64,000 nucleotides of DNA from the NCBI RefSeq assembly GCF_001456355.1, contig NZ_CP010271.1:3472001-3536000 (forward strand). The letters run 5' to 3'. Below the pieces are notes generated by a model that had not been told where the DNA came from, searched no databases, and was given only the letters and a program-made list of their open reading frames with translations. Below are positions 7,676 to 18,012 of the stretch, one piece after another; position 1 is the first letter of the stretch, and each line of letters begins with the position of its first letter. The stretch is from Mycobacteroides saopaulense (GTDB lineage: Bacteria; Actinomycetota; Actinomycetes; Mycobacteriales; Mycobacteriaceae). The position numbers and the translations under genes are program-made.

Positions 7676-9256
7676 TCACTCCCATTCGATGGTGCCGGGT
7701 GGCTTGCTGGTGATGTCCAGCACCACCCGGTTCACCTCGGGGACCTCGTTGGTGATCCGAGTCGAGATTCGCTCCAGCACTTCGTAGGGCAAGCGAGTCC
7801 AATCCGCAGTCATCGCGTCCTCACTGGACACCGGCCGCAGCACGATGGGATGCCCGTACGTGCGTCCGTCACCCTGCACCCCGACCGAACGCACGTCGGC
7901 CAACAGCACCACCGGGCACTGCCAGATGTTGCGATCCTGGCCGGCGGCGGTAAGTTCCTCGCGCGCAATGGCATCGGCACGGCGCAGGGTGTCCAACCGG
8001 TCGGGAGTGACCTCGCCAACGATCCTGATGGCCAGACCCGGCCCCGGGAAAGGCTGGCGGCCAACGATTTCCTCGGGCAGGCCCAATTCCCGACCCACCG
8101 CGCGGACCTCGTCCTTGAAGAGCAGCCGCAACGGTTCCACGAGGGTGAAGGTCAGATCCTCGGGAAGCCCACCCACGTTGTGGTGACTCTTGATGTTGGC
8201 AGTACCGCTGCCACCACCCGACTCGACGACATCCGGATACAGCGTGCCCTGCACCAGGAACTCGATTCCCGCAGTGTCGTCGCGCCGCGAATCACCGACG
8301 ACATCGGAGACGGCTCCCTCGAACGACCGGATGAACTCGCGGCCAATGATTTTGCGCTTGGTCTCCGGGTCCGTCACCCCGGCCAGCTCGCCCAGGAAGG
8401 TCTCCGAGGCGTCGACGGTCACCAGCTTGGCGCCGGTCGCCGCGACGAAATCGTGCTCCACCTGCGCCCGCTCGCCGCTGCGCAGCAGACCGTGATCGAC
8501 GAAGACACAGGTGAGCCTGTCCCCGATCGCGCGTTGCACCAGCGCGGCCGCCACCGCGGAATCCACGCCACCCGACAGTGCGCACAGCGCGCGTCCGTCG
8601 CCGATTTGCTTGCGGACCTGCTCGATCAGCGTCTCGGCGATATTGGCCGCCGTCCAGGCGGATTCGATGCCCGCGAACTCGTGCAGAAAACGGCTGAGTA
8701 TCTGCTGACCATGCGGCGAATGCAGCACCTCGGGGTGATACTGAACCCCGGCCAGGCGCCGCGCGCGGTTCTCGAACGCCGCCACGGGAGCGCCCTCGCT
8801 GCTGGCGACAACGGTAAAGCCCTGCGGCGCTTCGGTAACCGCATCGCCGTGGCTCATCCACACCGGCTGAACGCTGGGCAGACCCTCGTGCAGATCCCCA
8901 CCCGCAACCTTCAGCTCGGTGCGACCGTACTCGCTGGTACCGGTATGCGCGACGGTTCCGCCCAGCACCTGCGCCATGGCCTGGAAGCCGTAGCAGATGC
9001 CGAAGACCGGAACATCCAGATCGAAAACGGCGGGGTCGAGCTGGGGGGCGCCCTCTTCGTAGACACTCGACGGACCACCGGACAGCACGATGGCCCGGGG
9101 GTTGCGCTCCTTGATCTCGTCGATGCTCGCCGAGTGCGGGATCACCTCCGAGAACACCCGCGCCTCTCGCACCCGACGCGCGATCAGCTGCGCGTACTGT
9201 GCCCCGAAATCGATGACCAGTACCGGTCGGTCGCCATGCTGCTCCGTTTGCGCCAC
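7676..9256 (-). CDS. guaA: GMP synthase (glutamine-hydrolysing)
   Basis: This 526-residue two-domain enzyme converts XMP to GMP. The glutaminase domain has C88 (FGICYGFQ) and the H174/E176 pair (VQYHPEVLH). The ATP pyrophosphatase domain has the PP-loop SGGVDS (228-233). The C-terminal dimerisation domain ends KPPGTIEWE. It is the counterpart of Rv3396c. In M. tuberculosis about a dozen genes separate guaA from choD; here they are adjacent. The GTG start at 9256 lies 6 bases from a TAAACT element, suggesting a leaderless message. Confidence 0.97.
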   Translation of the reverse strand: MAQTEQHGDRPVLVIDFGAQYAQLIARRVREARVFSEVIPHSASIDEIKERNPRAIVLSGGPSSVYEEGAPQLDPAVFDLDVPVFGICYGFQAMAQVLGGTVAHTGTSEYGRTELKVAGGDLHEGLPSVQPVWMSHGDAVTEAPQGFTVVASSEGAPVAAFENRARRLAGVQYHPEVLHSPHGQQILSRFLHEFAGIESAWTAANIAETLIEQVRKQIGDGRALCALSGGVDSAVAAALVQRAIGDRLTCVFVDHGLLRSGERAQVEHDFVAATGAKLVTVDASETFLGELAGVTDPETKRKIIGREFIRSFEGAVSDVVGDSRRDDTAGIEFLVQGTLYPDVVESGGGSGTANIKSHHNVGGLPEDLTFTLVEPLRLLFKDEVRAVGRELGLPEEIVGRQPFPGPGLAIRIVGEVTPDRLDTLRRADAIAREELTAAGQDRNIWQCPVVLLADVRSVGVQGDGRTYGHPIVLRPVSSEDAMTADWTRLPYEVLERISTRITNEVPEVNRVVLDITSKPPGTIEWE

Positions 9257-9262
9257 CGGCCT

Positions 9263-9268
9263 AGTTTA
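9263..9268 (-). promoter_or_regulatory. -10 element for leaderless guaA
   Basis: TAAACT on the minus strand fits TAnnnT and ends 6 bases before the guaA GTG. No Shine-Dalgarno precedes the start. Inferred from spacing. Confidence 0.45.
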
Positions 9269-9275
9269 GTGGCGA

Positions 9276-9291
9276 TGGGGGCGCGCCCCCA
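9276..9291. terminator. GC palindrome between choD and guaA
   Basis: TGGGGGCGCGCCCCCA is a perfect 16-base palindrome. A second imperfect stem (GTGGG...CCCAC) follows within 30 bases. They lie downstream of choD and just upstream of the guaA promoter and may terminate choD transcripts, although there is no T-run. Confidence 0.4.
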
Positions 9292-9325
9292 CACGTGGGA
9301 GGTACCCCCCACTCGCGTGCGGGAA

Positions 9326-11083
9326 CTAGCTGACCGACCGCACCGGTTCGATCGGCAGACTCCGCAATGCGCCGGGTGCACCTGCCGGCACCACCGGGTG
9401 CGCCGGCGGCACCGGCGCCATCCGCTGATACGGCAGCCCCTGTTCCGGGCGCAGATCCGTCTCGCCCTTGTTGGGCCACAACGACGCCGCCCGCTCAGCC
9501 TGTGCGGTGATGCTCAGTGACGGGTTGACACCCAGATTCGCCGAGATGGCCGCACCATCCACGACGTACATGGTCGGGTAGCCGTACACCCGGTGATAGG
9601 GATCGATGACACCGTCCTCCGGGCTCGTCCCGATGACGGCTCCACCCAGGAAATGCGCGGTGAGCGGAATGTTGAACAGCTCACCCCAGGTGCCACCGGC
9701 CACCCCGTCGATCTTGGCGGCAAGTCGCCGGGTGGCCTCATTACCCGCCGGGATCCACGTGGGGTTGGGCTCGCCATGGCCCTGCTTGCTGTCCAGACGC
9801 CGCCAGAACAGCGTCTTCTTGGTGAAGGTGGTGATCGAGTTGTCCAGGTGCTGCATGACCAGTGCGATGACGGTCCGCTCGCTCCACTGCGTCACGTTCA
9901 GCATGCGCAGGGTGCCCCGCGGATCTGCACGCGCGGCCTCGACGAGCTGGCGCCACCGAGACTTCTCGCCGTCGCCGTCGGTCATCAGGGTTTGCAGCAG
10001 ACCCATCGCGTTGGAGCCCTTGCCGTACCGCACCGGCTCGATATGCGTATCGCTGGTCGGGTGGAACGAAGACGTGATGGCCACACCATGGGTGAGGTCC
10101 AGATCGTCCTTGTATTCCAATCGGCCCGCACCGACGATGGATTCTGAATTGGTGCGGGTCAATACGCCCAGGCGCTGTGACAGCTTGGGCAGCAGACCCT
10201 TGTCCTTCATCTTGAATAACAGGTTCTGGGTGCCCCACGTGCCGGCTGCCAGCACCACGTGCTTGGCCGTGTAGGTCTTCCGACGCTTACGCACCCAGCG
10301 GCCGGTGGTCTTGGTCGACACCCGCCATATCCCGTCGGCGCCCTCTTCGATCGCGGTAACGGTGGTGAGCGGAATGACCTGGGCTCCACGGGATTCCGCC
10401 AGCCCCAGGTAGTTCTTGACGAGAGTGTTCTTGGCGCCGACCCGGCAACCGGTCATGCAGGAACCGCACTCGGTGCAGCCCACCCGGTCGGGGCCGGCAC
10501 CGCCGAAGTAGGGGTCGGCCACCTTGACTCCGGGGGCCTTGGTGCCGTCGGGCCCGAAGTACACGCCCACGGGCGTCGCGACGAAGGTGTCGCCGGCACC
10601 CATATCGTCGGCCACCTCCTTGATGAGCCGGTCCGCGTCGGTGAAGGTGGGGTTCTTCACCACACCGAGCATCCGTTGCGCCTGCTCGTAGTGGGGCGCG
10701 AGCTCGGAACGCCAGTCGGTGATGCCCTTCCACTGGGGGTCGTTGAAGAAGGGGTCCGGCGGCACGTACAGGGTGTTGGCGTAGTTCAGCGAACCACCGC
10801 CAACCCCGGCACCCGCCAAGATCATGCAGTTGCTCAGCAGATGGATCCGCTGAATCCCGAAGCACTTGAACATGGGCGCCCACAGGAATTTGCGCAGATT
10901 CCACGATGTTTCGGCGAATTCCTCGTCCGAGAACCGGCGGCCGGCCTCTAGGACGCCCACGCGGTAACCCTTTTCGGTCAACCGCATGGCGGTGACGCTT
11001 CCGCCGAATCCGGATCCGACGATGAGGACGTCGAAGTCGGTATCTGCTTCGTGCTTCACAGGGACTGCTACCGGTGATGACAT
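9326..11083 (-). CDS. choD: GMC-family oxidoreductase (ChoD-type cholesterol oxidase family)
   Basis: This 585-residue flavoprotein has an N-terminal dinucleotide-binding motif GSGFGG (23-28), a GMC-type block GAGVGGGSLNYANTLYVPP, and a Cys-rich stretch CTECGSCMTGCRVGAKN that suggests a metal or iron-sulfur site. The C-terminus has the GMC signature region (HPTSDTHIEP, VVDGAAISANLG, NPSLSITAQA). It is the positional match of Rv3409c. That protein is annotated as a cholesterol oxidase, but its physiological substrate is uncertain, so 'steroid or alcohol oxidoreductase' is the safer reading. GGAGG lies upstream of the ATG. It follows guaB3 on the same strand. Confidence 0.88.
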   Translation of the reverse strand: MSSPVAVPVKHEADTDFDVLIVGSGFGGSVTAMRLTEKGYRVGVLEAGRRFSDEEFAETSWNLRKFLWAPMFKCFGIQRIHLLSNCMILAGAGVGGGSLNYANTLYVPPDPFFNDPQWKGITDWRSELAPHYEQAQRMLGVVKNPTFTDADRLIKEVADDMGAGDTFVATPVGVYFGPDGTKAPGVKVADPYFGGAGPDRVGCTECGSCMTGCRVGAKNTLVKNYLGLAESRGAQVIPLTTVTAIEEGADGIWRVSTKTTGRWVRKRRKTYTAKHVVLAAGTWGTQNLLFKMKDKGLLPKLSQRLGVLTRTNSESIVGAGRLEYKDDLDLTHGVAITSSFHPTSDTHIEPVRYGKGSNAMGLLQTLMTDGDGEKSRWRQLVEAARADPRGTLRMLNVTQWSERTVIALVMQHLDNSITTFTKKTLFWRRLDSKQGHGEPNPTWIPAGNEATRRLAAKIDGVAGGTWGELFNIPLTAHFLGGAVIGTSPEDGVIDPYHRVYGYPTMYVVDGAAISANLGVNPSLSITAQAERAASLWPNKGETDLRPEQGLPYQRMAPVPPAHPVVPAGAPGALRSLPIEPVRSVS

Positions 11084-11150
11084 CGTTGGCCTACCTCCGC
11101 ATGGTCACGTTACCGACCAGTATGGAATACAACGAGGGGGGTAATGTAAA

Positions 11151-11164
11151 TTAGGTCACCCTAA
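11151..11164. promoter_or_regulatory. TTAGG-N4-CCTAA palindrome upstream of choD
   Basis: A perfect inverted repeat, 67 bases upstream of the choD start. The half-sites resemble those of the IdeR iron box, but only about 13 of 19 positions of the full consensus match. A second short palindrome (TAGAC-ACAC-GTCTA) lies at 11166-11179. Confidence 0.35.
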
Positions 11165-11176
11165 GTAGACACACGT

Positions 11177-12313
11177 CTAAGAGTTGACGGTCAGCCCGAC
11201 CTTCTGGAATTCCTTGAGATCGCAATACCCGGACTTGGCCATCGAACGACGGAGCCCACCAACAAGATTCAACGTGCCGAACGGGTCGTCGGACGGCCCG
11301 GCGAGCACCTCGCTCAACGGCGGCCGCTCCCCCACCGCGACCTGCAACAGCGCACCACGGGGTAGCGAGGGATGCGCGGCGGCATTCGGCCAGAACCATC
11401 CGTCACCGGCGGCCTCCTGCGCCGCCGCCAGCGGTGTACCCAGCACGACGGCGTCGGCACCGCAGGCGATGGCCTTCGCCAGATCTCCCGAGGTGTGGAT
11501 GTCGCCGTCGGCCAGCACGTGCACATACCGGCCGCCGGTCTCGTCGAGATACTCGCGACGGGCGGCGGCGGCATCGGCGATGGCCGTAGCCATGGCGACG
11601 CTCACGCCCAGCACCTCACCGCTGGTCGTCGCACCCGCCGTCTGCCCGTATCCGACGATGACACCCGCGGCCCCGGTGCGCATCAGATGCAACGCGGTGC
11701 GGTGATCGATCACGCCACCGGCGACAACCGGGATATCCAGCTCGGAGATAAAGGTTTTCAGGTTGAGTGGCTCCCCGTCGCGGGCCACTCGCTCGGCCGA
11801 GACGATGGTGCCGTGGATGACCAGCAGGTCGATACCGGCGGCGATCAGATGCGGGGTGAGCAGTTGCGCGTTCTGGGGACTCACACGGACCGCGGTGGTG
11901 ACACCGGCCCCACGAACCTCGGCGATGGCCGCCGCCAACAGCTCGGGATCGATTGGCGCTGAATGCAATTGCTGCAGCAAACGAATCGCGGAGGAAGGCT
12001 CCGGTTCCTTCTGGGCCACCTCCACCACCTCGGCGATGCGGGCCTCGACATCAGCGTGCCGGCCCCACAACCCCTCGCCGTTGATGACGCCGAGCCCACC
12101 GGCCCGCCCCAGTTCGATGGCGAATCGCGGCGAAACCAGCGCATCGGTCGGATGCGCCACCACCGGGATCTCGAAGCGGTAGGCATCGAGCTGCCATGCG
12201 GTCGACACATCCTGCGAGGAACGCGTACGACGGGACGGAACGATGTTCACATCATCGAGCTCATAGGTGCGGCGGGCGGTTCTGCCCATGCCGATTTCGA
12301 CGAGGTCACGCAT
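11177..12313 (-). CDS. guaB3: GuaB3, IMP dehydrogenase-family protein
   Basis: This 378-residue TIM-barrel protein of the IMPDH/GMPR family lacks the CBS domains. Where GuaB2 has the catalytic loop GPGSICTT, this protein reads GYGQTAGATTSGEVLG, with no cysteine. It keeps the phosphate-binding ADGDIHTSGDLAKA and a conserved end (SMAKSGYCDLKEFQKVG). It matches Rv3410c, for which IMP dehydrogenase activity has not been shown; a GMP reductase-like or regulatory role is possible. It follows guaB2 by 26 bases and is probably in the same operon. Confidence 0.93.
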   Translation of the reverse strand: MRDLVEIGMGRTARRTYELDDVNIVPSRRTRSSQDVSTAWQLDAYRFEIPVVAHPTDALVSPRFAIELGRAGGLGVINGEGLWGRHADVEARIAEVVEVAQKEPEPSSAIRLLQQLHSAPIDPELLAAAIAEVRGAGVTTAVRVSPQNAQLLTPHLIAAGIDLLVIHGTIVSAERVARDGEPLNLKTFISELDIPVVAGGVIDHRTALHLMRTGAAGVIVGYGQTAGATTSGEVLGVSVAMATAIADAAAARREYLDETGGRYVHVLADGDIHTSGDLAKAIACGADAVVLGTPLAAAQEAAGDGWFWPNAAAHPSLPRGALLQVAVGERPPLSEVLAGPSDDPFGTLNLVGGLRRSMAKSGYCDLKEFQKVGLTVNS

Positions 12314-12339
12314 GTTGACTTCCTTTGCCGTGCAGACTG

Positions 12340-13863
<1,524 letters not shown>

Positions 13864-14003
13864 TCAAGCCTCCATGCCAGATAGCCGTCGTATACATCCC
13901 AGGGGTGGAATGGAAAGGAGTAGATCCATCCTATCGGCTCGCTTCGGTCCCGATATCCCCGGACATGCCCCAGGTGAGCTGGCGCGCGAAGCCGCGAATT
14001 GCG

Positions 14004-14009
14004 TACTCT
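14004..14009 (+). promoter_or_regulatory. -10 element for leaderless DUF5319 gene
   Basis: TACTCT fits TAnnnT and ends 6 bases before the GTG at 14016, as expected for a leaderless transcript. Confidence 0.45.
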
Positions 14010-14015
14010 AAGGGT

Positions 14016-14420
14016 GTGCGCGACCACTTTCCGCCGGGATTGCCACCAGACCCCTTCGCCGACGATCCCCATGATCCGTCGGCCGCGCTCGATGCGATCG
14101 AGCCGGGTCAGCCCCTCGACCAGCAGGAGCGGATCGCGGTCGAGGAGGATCTGGCCGACCTCGCGGTCTACGAGGCGTTGCTCGCCCACAAGGGAATCCG
14201 CGGGTTGGTCGTTTGCTGTGACGAATGCCAGCAGGATCACTACCACGACTGGGACATGCTGCGCGCGAACCTGCTACAGCTGCTGGTCGACGGGACCGTC
14301 CGTCCGCACGAGCCTGCCTTCGATCCCGAGCCCGAAGCGTATGTGACCTGGGATTATTGCCGCGGGTACGCCGATGCCTCACTCAACGAGGCAGCGACCG
14401 ACCGCGACGGTTTCCGCTGA
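14016..14420 (+). CDS. Conserved DUF5319 protein
   Basis: A 134-residue cytoplasmic protein of the actinobacterial DUF5319 family (Rv3412). It is acidic, with a strongly conserved core containing VVCCDECQQDHYHDWDM, whose cysteines and histidines could bind a metal, and a second cysteine block WDYCRGYADASLNEAA. The function is unknown. I start at the GTG at 14016; the much longer open frame upstream from 13761 crosses the guaB2 promoter and has unrelated composition. The fixed place between guaB2 and rsdA-sigD is conserved across mycobacteria. Confidence 0.9.
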   Translation: MRDHFPPGLPPDPFADDPHDPSAALDAIEPGQPLDQQERIAVEEDLADLAVYEALLAHKGIRGLVVCCDECQQDHYHDWDMLRANLLQLLVDGTVRPHEPAFDPEPEAYVTWDYCRGYADASLNEAATDRDGFR

Positions 14421-14436
14421 TCTGCTTGTTCTCGGC

Positions 14437-15816
14437 CTACTCGCCGGAGTGGGTGCCCGTTCCGCTTCCCTGACTCGACGACCCGCCTCCGGGGTTGGCC
14501 GGTGCCACCGGCACCGAGGTCATCGCCGGCATGTGTCGCGACGGACCATCGGATCCCGAACCCGCGCTTCCACCGATGCCCGGCGAGCCGTTGATGGTCC
14601 CAGCCCCTGGGACGTTGACCGGTGCCTGATAGTTCGGCACCGGGTTGTCGGGGGTGCGGGTAATCGGTGACGGCGCCTGGATTGTCGTCGGCGCGGTGAT
14701 GACGGGGGTGTCGACGGCTCCGGGGCGGGTGGTGACGATGGTCACCCCCTCGGGGGTTGTGGGGACGGTCACGATCGCCGCCGTGGAGGGCGCCGTGGTG
14801 ACGATGGTCGCCGTCGGCGCGGACGTGGTCACCCCTGGCACAGCAGTGGACGTCGCGGGTGCCGTCGATGTTTCCGTCGCTACGGACGACGTGGCCGTCG
14901 ATGCCGAGCTCGGCGGTGTCGACGTGGCCGTCGCAGAGGTCGATGCGGACGTGGACGTCGAAACAGATGTGGAGCTCGTCGACGTCGAGCCGGACGTGCT
15001 CGGCGGCACGGAGGTCGAATTCGTGGTCTCCGTCGTCGAAAGAGAGGGAACCGTCGTCGTCTCGGACCCGCCGGTCGTGACGGACGTAGGGGAAACCGTC
15101 GGAGCTGTCGGCGACGTCGAATTCCCCAAAGGTGGAATCACGGGCGGCGACAACATGATTCGCGGAGTCTCGGTCACCATTTCCGGCGGCACCGTCGCCT
15201 CAGGGTTCTTGGCGTCGATCCTGACCTCGGCTTGCTGCACGCGGCTGGCCAATTCGGCCTTCTGCTGCGCGTCGCCGACCTCGTTGACGCGCGCGGCGGC
15301 CACACCGAGCTGCTCCTGCGCGCCCTCCCAATCTCCTTGGGAAATAAGCTTTTCCACCTGTGCGAGTTCGGTCTGCGCCGACAGCACCACCGGATCGGTC
15401 CGCACCGGCGGGGGCGCGCCGAACAACGAGGTACGCAGCCCATACAAGGCGTCACCGGGATGCGACTGGTACACCGCCGCGCCGAATCCGCCGAACAACA
15501 GTGTCACCGCGGCGGCCGAACCCACCGTCGTAGCCAGCAGCCGTGAACGGCCACCGCGCTCACGCAGCGCGTTACGCGCCTGCCCGAGCGTGGGTTTCGC
15601 AGGCATCGGCTCGCGGCCGACATCCTCACGCCACGCCGCCAACATCATCGCCACGGCGTACTCGTCGGAATCGGAGGTGGCCACCGGCAGATCCGCCGCG
15701 ATGGCATCGATCATCCGGTTGGTGCGCCGCAGCGCCGCCAGATCCTCCGGGCCCTCGTTCTCCTGCCAGCCCTGCCCGCCGGGGAACCATCCACGTCCAT
15801 CAGCCACGGTGATCAC
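14437..15816 (-). CDS. rsdA: Anti-sigma-D factor RsdA with Ser/Thr-rich extracellular tail
   Basis: A 459-residue single-pass protein. The cytoplasmic N-terminus (1-90, DLAALRRTNRMIDAIAADLP) corresponds to the SigD-binding region. The membrane helix is at about 93-116. A helical periplasmic segment follows (about 118-205, SHPGDALYGLR, EVEKLISQGDWEGAQEQL). Residues about 225-400 are Ser/Thr/Val low-complexity, then a Pro/Gly-rich end. It would hold SigD at the membrane until proteolysis; the M. tuberculosis protein (Rv3413c, about 300 residues) is released by Clp after its YxxxD-like N-terminal cleavage. The gene overlaps sigD by 17 bases. The long tail is unusual and may cross the wall or be glycosylated. 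Confidence 0.85.
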   Translation of the reverse strand: MITVADGRGWFPGGQGWQENEGPEDLAALRRTNRMIDAIAADLPVATSDSDEYAVAMMLAAWREDVGREPMPAKPTLGQARNALRERGGRSRLLATTVGSAAAVTLLFGGFGAAVYQSHPGDALYGLRTSLFGAPPPVRTDPVVLSAQTELAQVEKLISQGDWEGAQEQLGVAAARVNEVGDAQQKAELASRVQQAEVRIDAKNPEATVPPEMVTETPRIMLSPPVIPPLGNSTSPTAPTVSPTSVTTGGSETTTVPSLSTTETTNSTSVPPSTSGSTSTSSTSVSTSTSASTSATATSTPPSSASTATSSVATETSTAPATSTAVPGVTTSAPTATIVTTAPSTAAIVTVPTTPEGVTIVTTRPGAVDTPVITAPTTIQAPSPITRTPDNPVPNYQAPVNVPGAGTINGSPGIGGSAGSGSDGPSRHMPAMTSVPVAPANPGGGSSSQGSGTGTHSGE

Positions 15817-16378
15817 CCGCCCGGGTCATCTCAGCCTTGAGTCTCTGCAACGCCCGGTGCTGCGCCACCCGTACCGCACCCGCGCTACTGCCGACCGCAT
15901 CGGCGGTCTCTTCTGCCGACAGACCGACGACGACGCGCAAGATGAGGATTTCGCGCTGCTTCTCGGGCAGCACCTCCAACAGGGCCTGCATCCGCCGCGC
16001 CGATTCGGAGTTCAGCGCCTCCTGCTCGGGACCGGCATGGCGGTCGAACTGCTCAGGGAGAGTCTCGGCCGGATCGGACTTGTCCCTGGCCATCGCACGA
16101 TGCGCATCGGCCACCTTGTGCGCGGCGATGCCGTACACAAATGCCAGGAACGGGCGTCCCTGATCTTGGTAGCGAGGCAGCGCTGCGATCACCGCGAGAC
16201 ACACCTCCTGCGCTACGTCGTCTGCGGAGAGACCACTTCTTTCCGCCGTCCCGACCCGCGCGCGGCAATATCGCACCACGACGGGCCGGATGGCACTAAG
16301 TACCTCGGAAAGCGCGTCGCGATCGCCTTTGACGGCAGCAGCAACGACGTCGTCGAGCCCGCTCTCCGTACTTGTCAT
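15800..16378 (-). CDS. sigD: ECF sigma factor SigD
   Basis: A 192-residue ECF-type sigma factor. Region 2 (about 25-95) contains LSADDVAQEVCLAVIAALPR and an FVYGIAAHKVADAHR helix. Region 4 (about 130-185) contains LPEKQREILILRVVVGLSAE and the helix-turn-helix SSAGAVRVAQHRALQRLK. It is immediately followed by its overlapping antagonist rsdA, which is the usual regulatory pairing. The ATG start at 16378 gives a length close to Rv3414c. Confidence 0.93.
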   Translation of the reverse strand: MTSTESGLDDVVAAAVKGDRDALSEVLSAIRPVVVRYCRARVGTAERSGLSADDVAQEVCLAVIAALPRYQDQGRPFLAFVYGIAAHKVADAHRAMARDKSDPAETLPEQFDRHAGPEQEALNSESARRMQALLEVLPEKQREILILRVVVGLSAEETADAVGSSAGAVRVAQHRALQRLKAEMTRAGDHRG

Positions 16379-16467
16379 CGACTGCGCATTCCCCAGTGTT
16401 ACGTGTGGTGCACCGTGGTGGTGCTGTTACCTAGGACAATAGCGTTGGACGCAGACGGGCAGCGCAT

Positions 16468-17295
16468 TTAGTCCGCCACCTCCAGACGCCAGCGCCCGCC
16501 CGCATGGGCTATCCACGCGGCACATTCGCGGCGAATAGCAACGAGGTCTTCACGACGTTGCCCCGCCTCCTCAGAGGCGGGCAAGCTCTCCAGCATCGCC
16601 GCCAGCGCCCAGCGCAGCGGCACCAGTCCGTTCGCCCCCGCCGCCTGCAGGCCGCGTGCCGCGACGAGGGCGGATTCATCGAAATCGCCGGCACTACTGA
16701 GCGCCGCGGCGAGCACCATCGAGGTCTTGACCTGGTGCCTTACCGATGGCACGTCACGGGCGAGCTGTTCGGCGGTGCGGGCGTACCGCAGCGATCGCCC
16801 ACCATCACCGGACACCATCGCCAGCTCGGCGTGCACCCAGGCCAGCCGCAGCGGTAGGCGCCACGGCCAACGAACATCGCCGCGCTCCGACAGCGGTTCG
16901 GCCCGTTCCAGTAACGCGTGAGCAAGCGGGAATCGCGCCAGCCCCAGTGCATCCGCCGCCAGCCCGATGAGCGCATCAGCGCGCGCCTCAGCGTCAGTAC
17001 CGGCCATCGCCAGCGCCCGGCCGTCCAACCCACGTGCCTGCGCATGCCACCCGAGCTGACGCACGTGCGATGCGCGAGTACTCAGCACCAGCGAGGCCAG
17101 TCTGCCGGGACGCGAGACCGCGATGGCATTCAATTCGGCGTGCGCGGCGCCGTAGCGCCCCGCTCCACCGAGCGCCACGGCGCGCAACCAGGCATCCTCA
17201 GGTGTCGAGGCGGACACCAGCGGCCAAGTAGCTGAGCGCGGACCGAAGGCGGCATCGGTGAGCGCGGTCACTGCGGAGGTTCGGAAAGTCACCAT
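16468..17295 (-). CDS. Conserved helical-repeat protein (Rv3415c family)
   Basis: A 275-residue, Ala/Leu/Arg-rich all-helical protein. It begins MVTFRTSAVTALTDAAFGPR and runs through TPR-like helix pairs (EDAWLRAVALGGAGRYGAAH, RADALIGLAADALGLARFPL). The length and N-terminus match Rv3415c, which is why I start at the ATG at 17295 rather than 17385. Its function is unknown. The constant position between sigD and whiB3 suggests a regulatory or scaffold role, but nothing in the sequence proves it. No signal peptide or membrane helix is seen. Confidence 0.85.
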   Translation of the reverse strand: MVTFRTSAVTALTDAAFGPRSATWPLVSASTPEDAWLRAVALGGAGRYGAAHAELNAIAVSRPGRLASLVLSTRASHVRQLGWHAQARGLDGRALAMAGTDAEARADALIGLAADALGLARFPLAHALLERAEPLSERGDVRWPWRLPLRLAWVHAELAMVSGDGGRSLRYARTAEQLARDVPSVRHQVKTSMVLAAALSSAGDFDESALVAARGLQAAGANGLVPLRWALAAMLESLPASEEAGQRREDLVAIRRECAAWIAHAGGRWRLEVAD

Positions 17296-17655
17296 GGGAG
17301 CGGCCACGGTATCAATTCCGTCAAATATGGCGTTAACAGTTGATGCTCCGCACGTTAAATCGGCGTCAACCAGAGCTGTGAACACTTCACCAACACAGCG
17401 TTAAGGAAACGGAAAACCCACGGCCAAAACCCGCTGACCACGCAGCTGAGCGAGCGTTACGTACCAGGCATGAGCAAAGGCGATGAACGTGATGTTAATT
17501 CTGGACCTAATGGTGTGATGTTGCCATGATCATCGCCTATTGACTGGATTTCTACCGCGCACCTACGTTGTTTACACCGCTTGTCATTGGCGACACGTCT
17601 GGTGCTACTTACTCACGCGCAGGTCGAATGCGCGCGCAGCGAGAGGGTTAACCAC
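17296..17655. other. Intergenic region with divergent promoters (Rv3415c-like gene / whiB3)
   Basis: About 360 bases without a gene. It is less GC-rich than its surroundings and holds the whiB3 promoter described below. A TACCGT hexamer 10 bases before the ATG at 17295 could serve the minus-strand gene. I see no ORF of gene quality or structured RNA. Confidence 0.6.
17540..17569 (+). promoter_or_regulatory. SigA-like promoter of whiB3
   Basis: TTGACT (17540-17545), an 18-base spacer and TACGTT (17564-17569) form a good housekeeping promoter. The predicted start near 17576 leaves an 80-base untranslated leader before whiB3. Confidence 0.5.
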
Positions 17656-17946
17656 ATGCCGCAGCCACAGCAATTGCCTGGGCCCAACGCAGATATTTGG
17701 GATTGGCAGATGAAGGGTGTTTGCCGAGGAGTCGATTCGTCGGTGTTCTTCCATCCCGACGGTGAACGCGGCCGTGCCCGCGCACAGCGCGAGATGAAGG
17801 CCAAGGAGATGTGCCGGGCATGCCCGGTGCTGGTGCAGTGCCGCGCACACGCGCTTGCCGTCGCCGAGCCTTACGGAATCTGGGGTGGACTCTCCGAGTC
17901 CGAACGCGAACTGATTCTGCGCCGCGGAGTACGCCGCTCCGCCTAA
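17656..17946 (+). CDS. whiB3: WhiB3 iron-sulfur redox regulator
   Basis: A 96-residue WhiB protein with the four cluster cysteines C23, C53, C56 and C62, the GIWGG turn (about 75-79) and a basic C-terminal tail (RRGVRRSA) for DNA contact. It begins MPQPQQLPGPNADIWDW like Rv3416, so I take the ATG at 17656. A frame from 17581 adds 25 residues not found in the family. WhiB3 senses redox state through its [4Fe-4S] cluster and controls envelope lipid and redox genes in M. tuberculosis. GAGAGGG lies upstream of the start. Confidence 0.95.
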   Translation: MPQPQQLPGPNADIWDWQMKGVCRGVDSSVFFHPDGERGRARAQREMKAKEMCRACPVLVQCRAHALAVAEPYGIWGGLSESERELILRRGVRRSA

Positions 17947-17958
17947 TACGTGCAGCGA

Positions 17959-18000
17959 ACATCGGGCCCCCGCACCCAGTTGGTGGCGGGGGCCCGATGT
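17959..18000. terminator. Bidirectional terminator between whiB3 and the lipoprotein gene
   Basis: Perfect 15-base arms (17959-17973 and 17986-18000) around a 12-base loop, very GC-rich, lie between convergent genes. It would end transcripts from both sides. Confidence 0.85.
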
Positions 18001-18012
18001 TTGCCCGGGGCC

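Noticed and set aside
7850..9520. 556-residue plus-strand open frame opposite guaA
   Set aside because: Antisense of a certain enzyme gene, no recognisable domain.
14600..15200. Tandem repeat or CRISPR-like array
   Set aside because: The repetition is low-complexity Ser/Thr coding sequence in rsdA without fixed repeat units or spacers.
14645..16471. 608-residue plus-strand open frame opposite rsdA and sigD
   Set aside because: It is the antisense of the Ser/Thr repeat and of sigD; the Val/Asp repeat is simply the complement of Ser/Thr codons.
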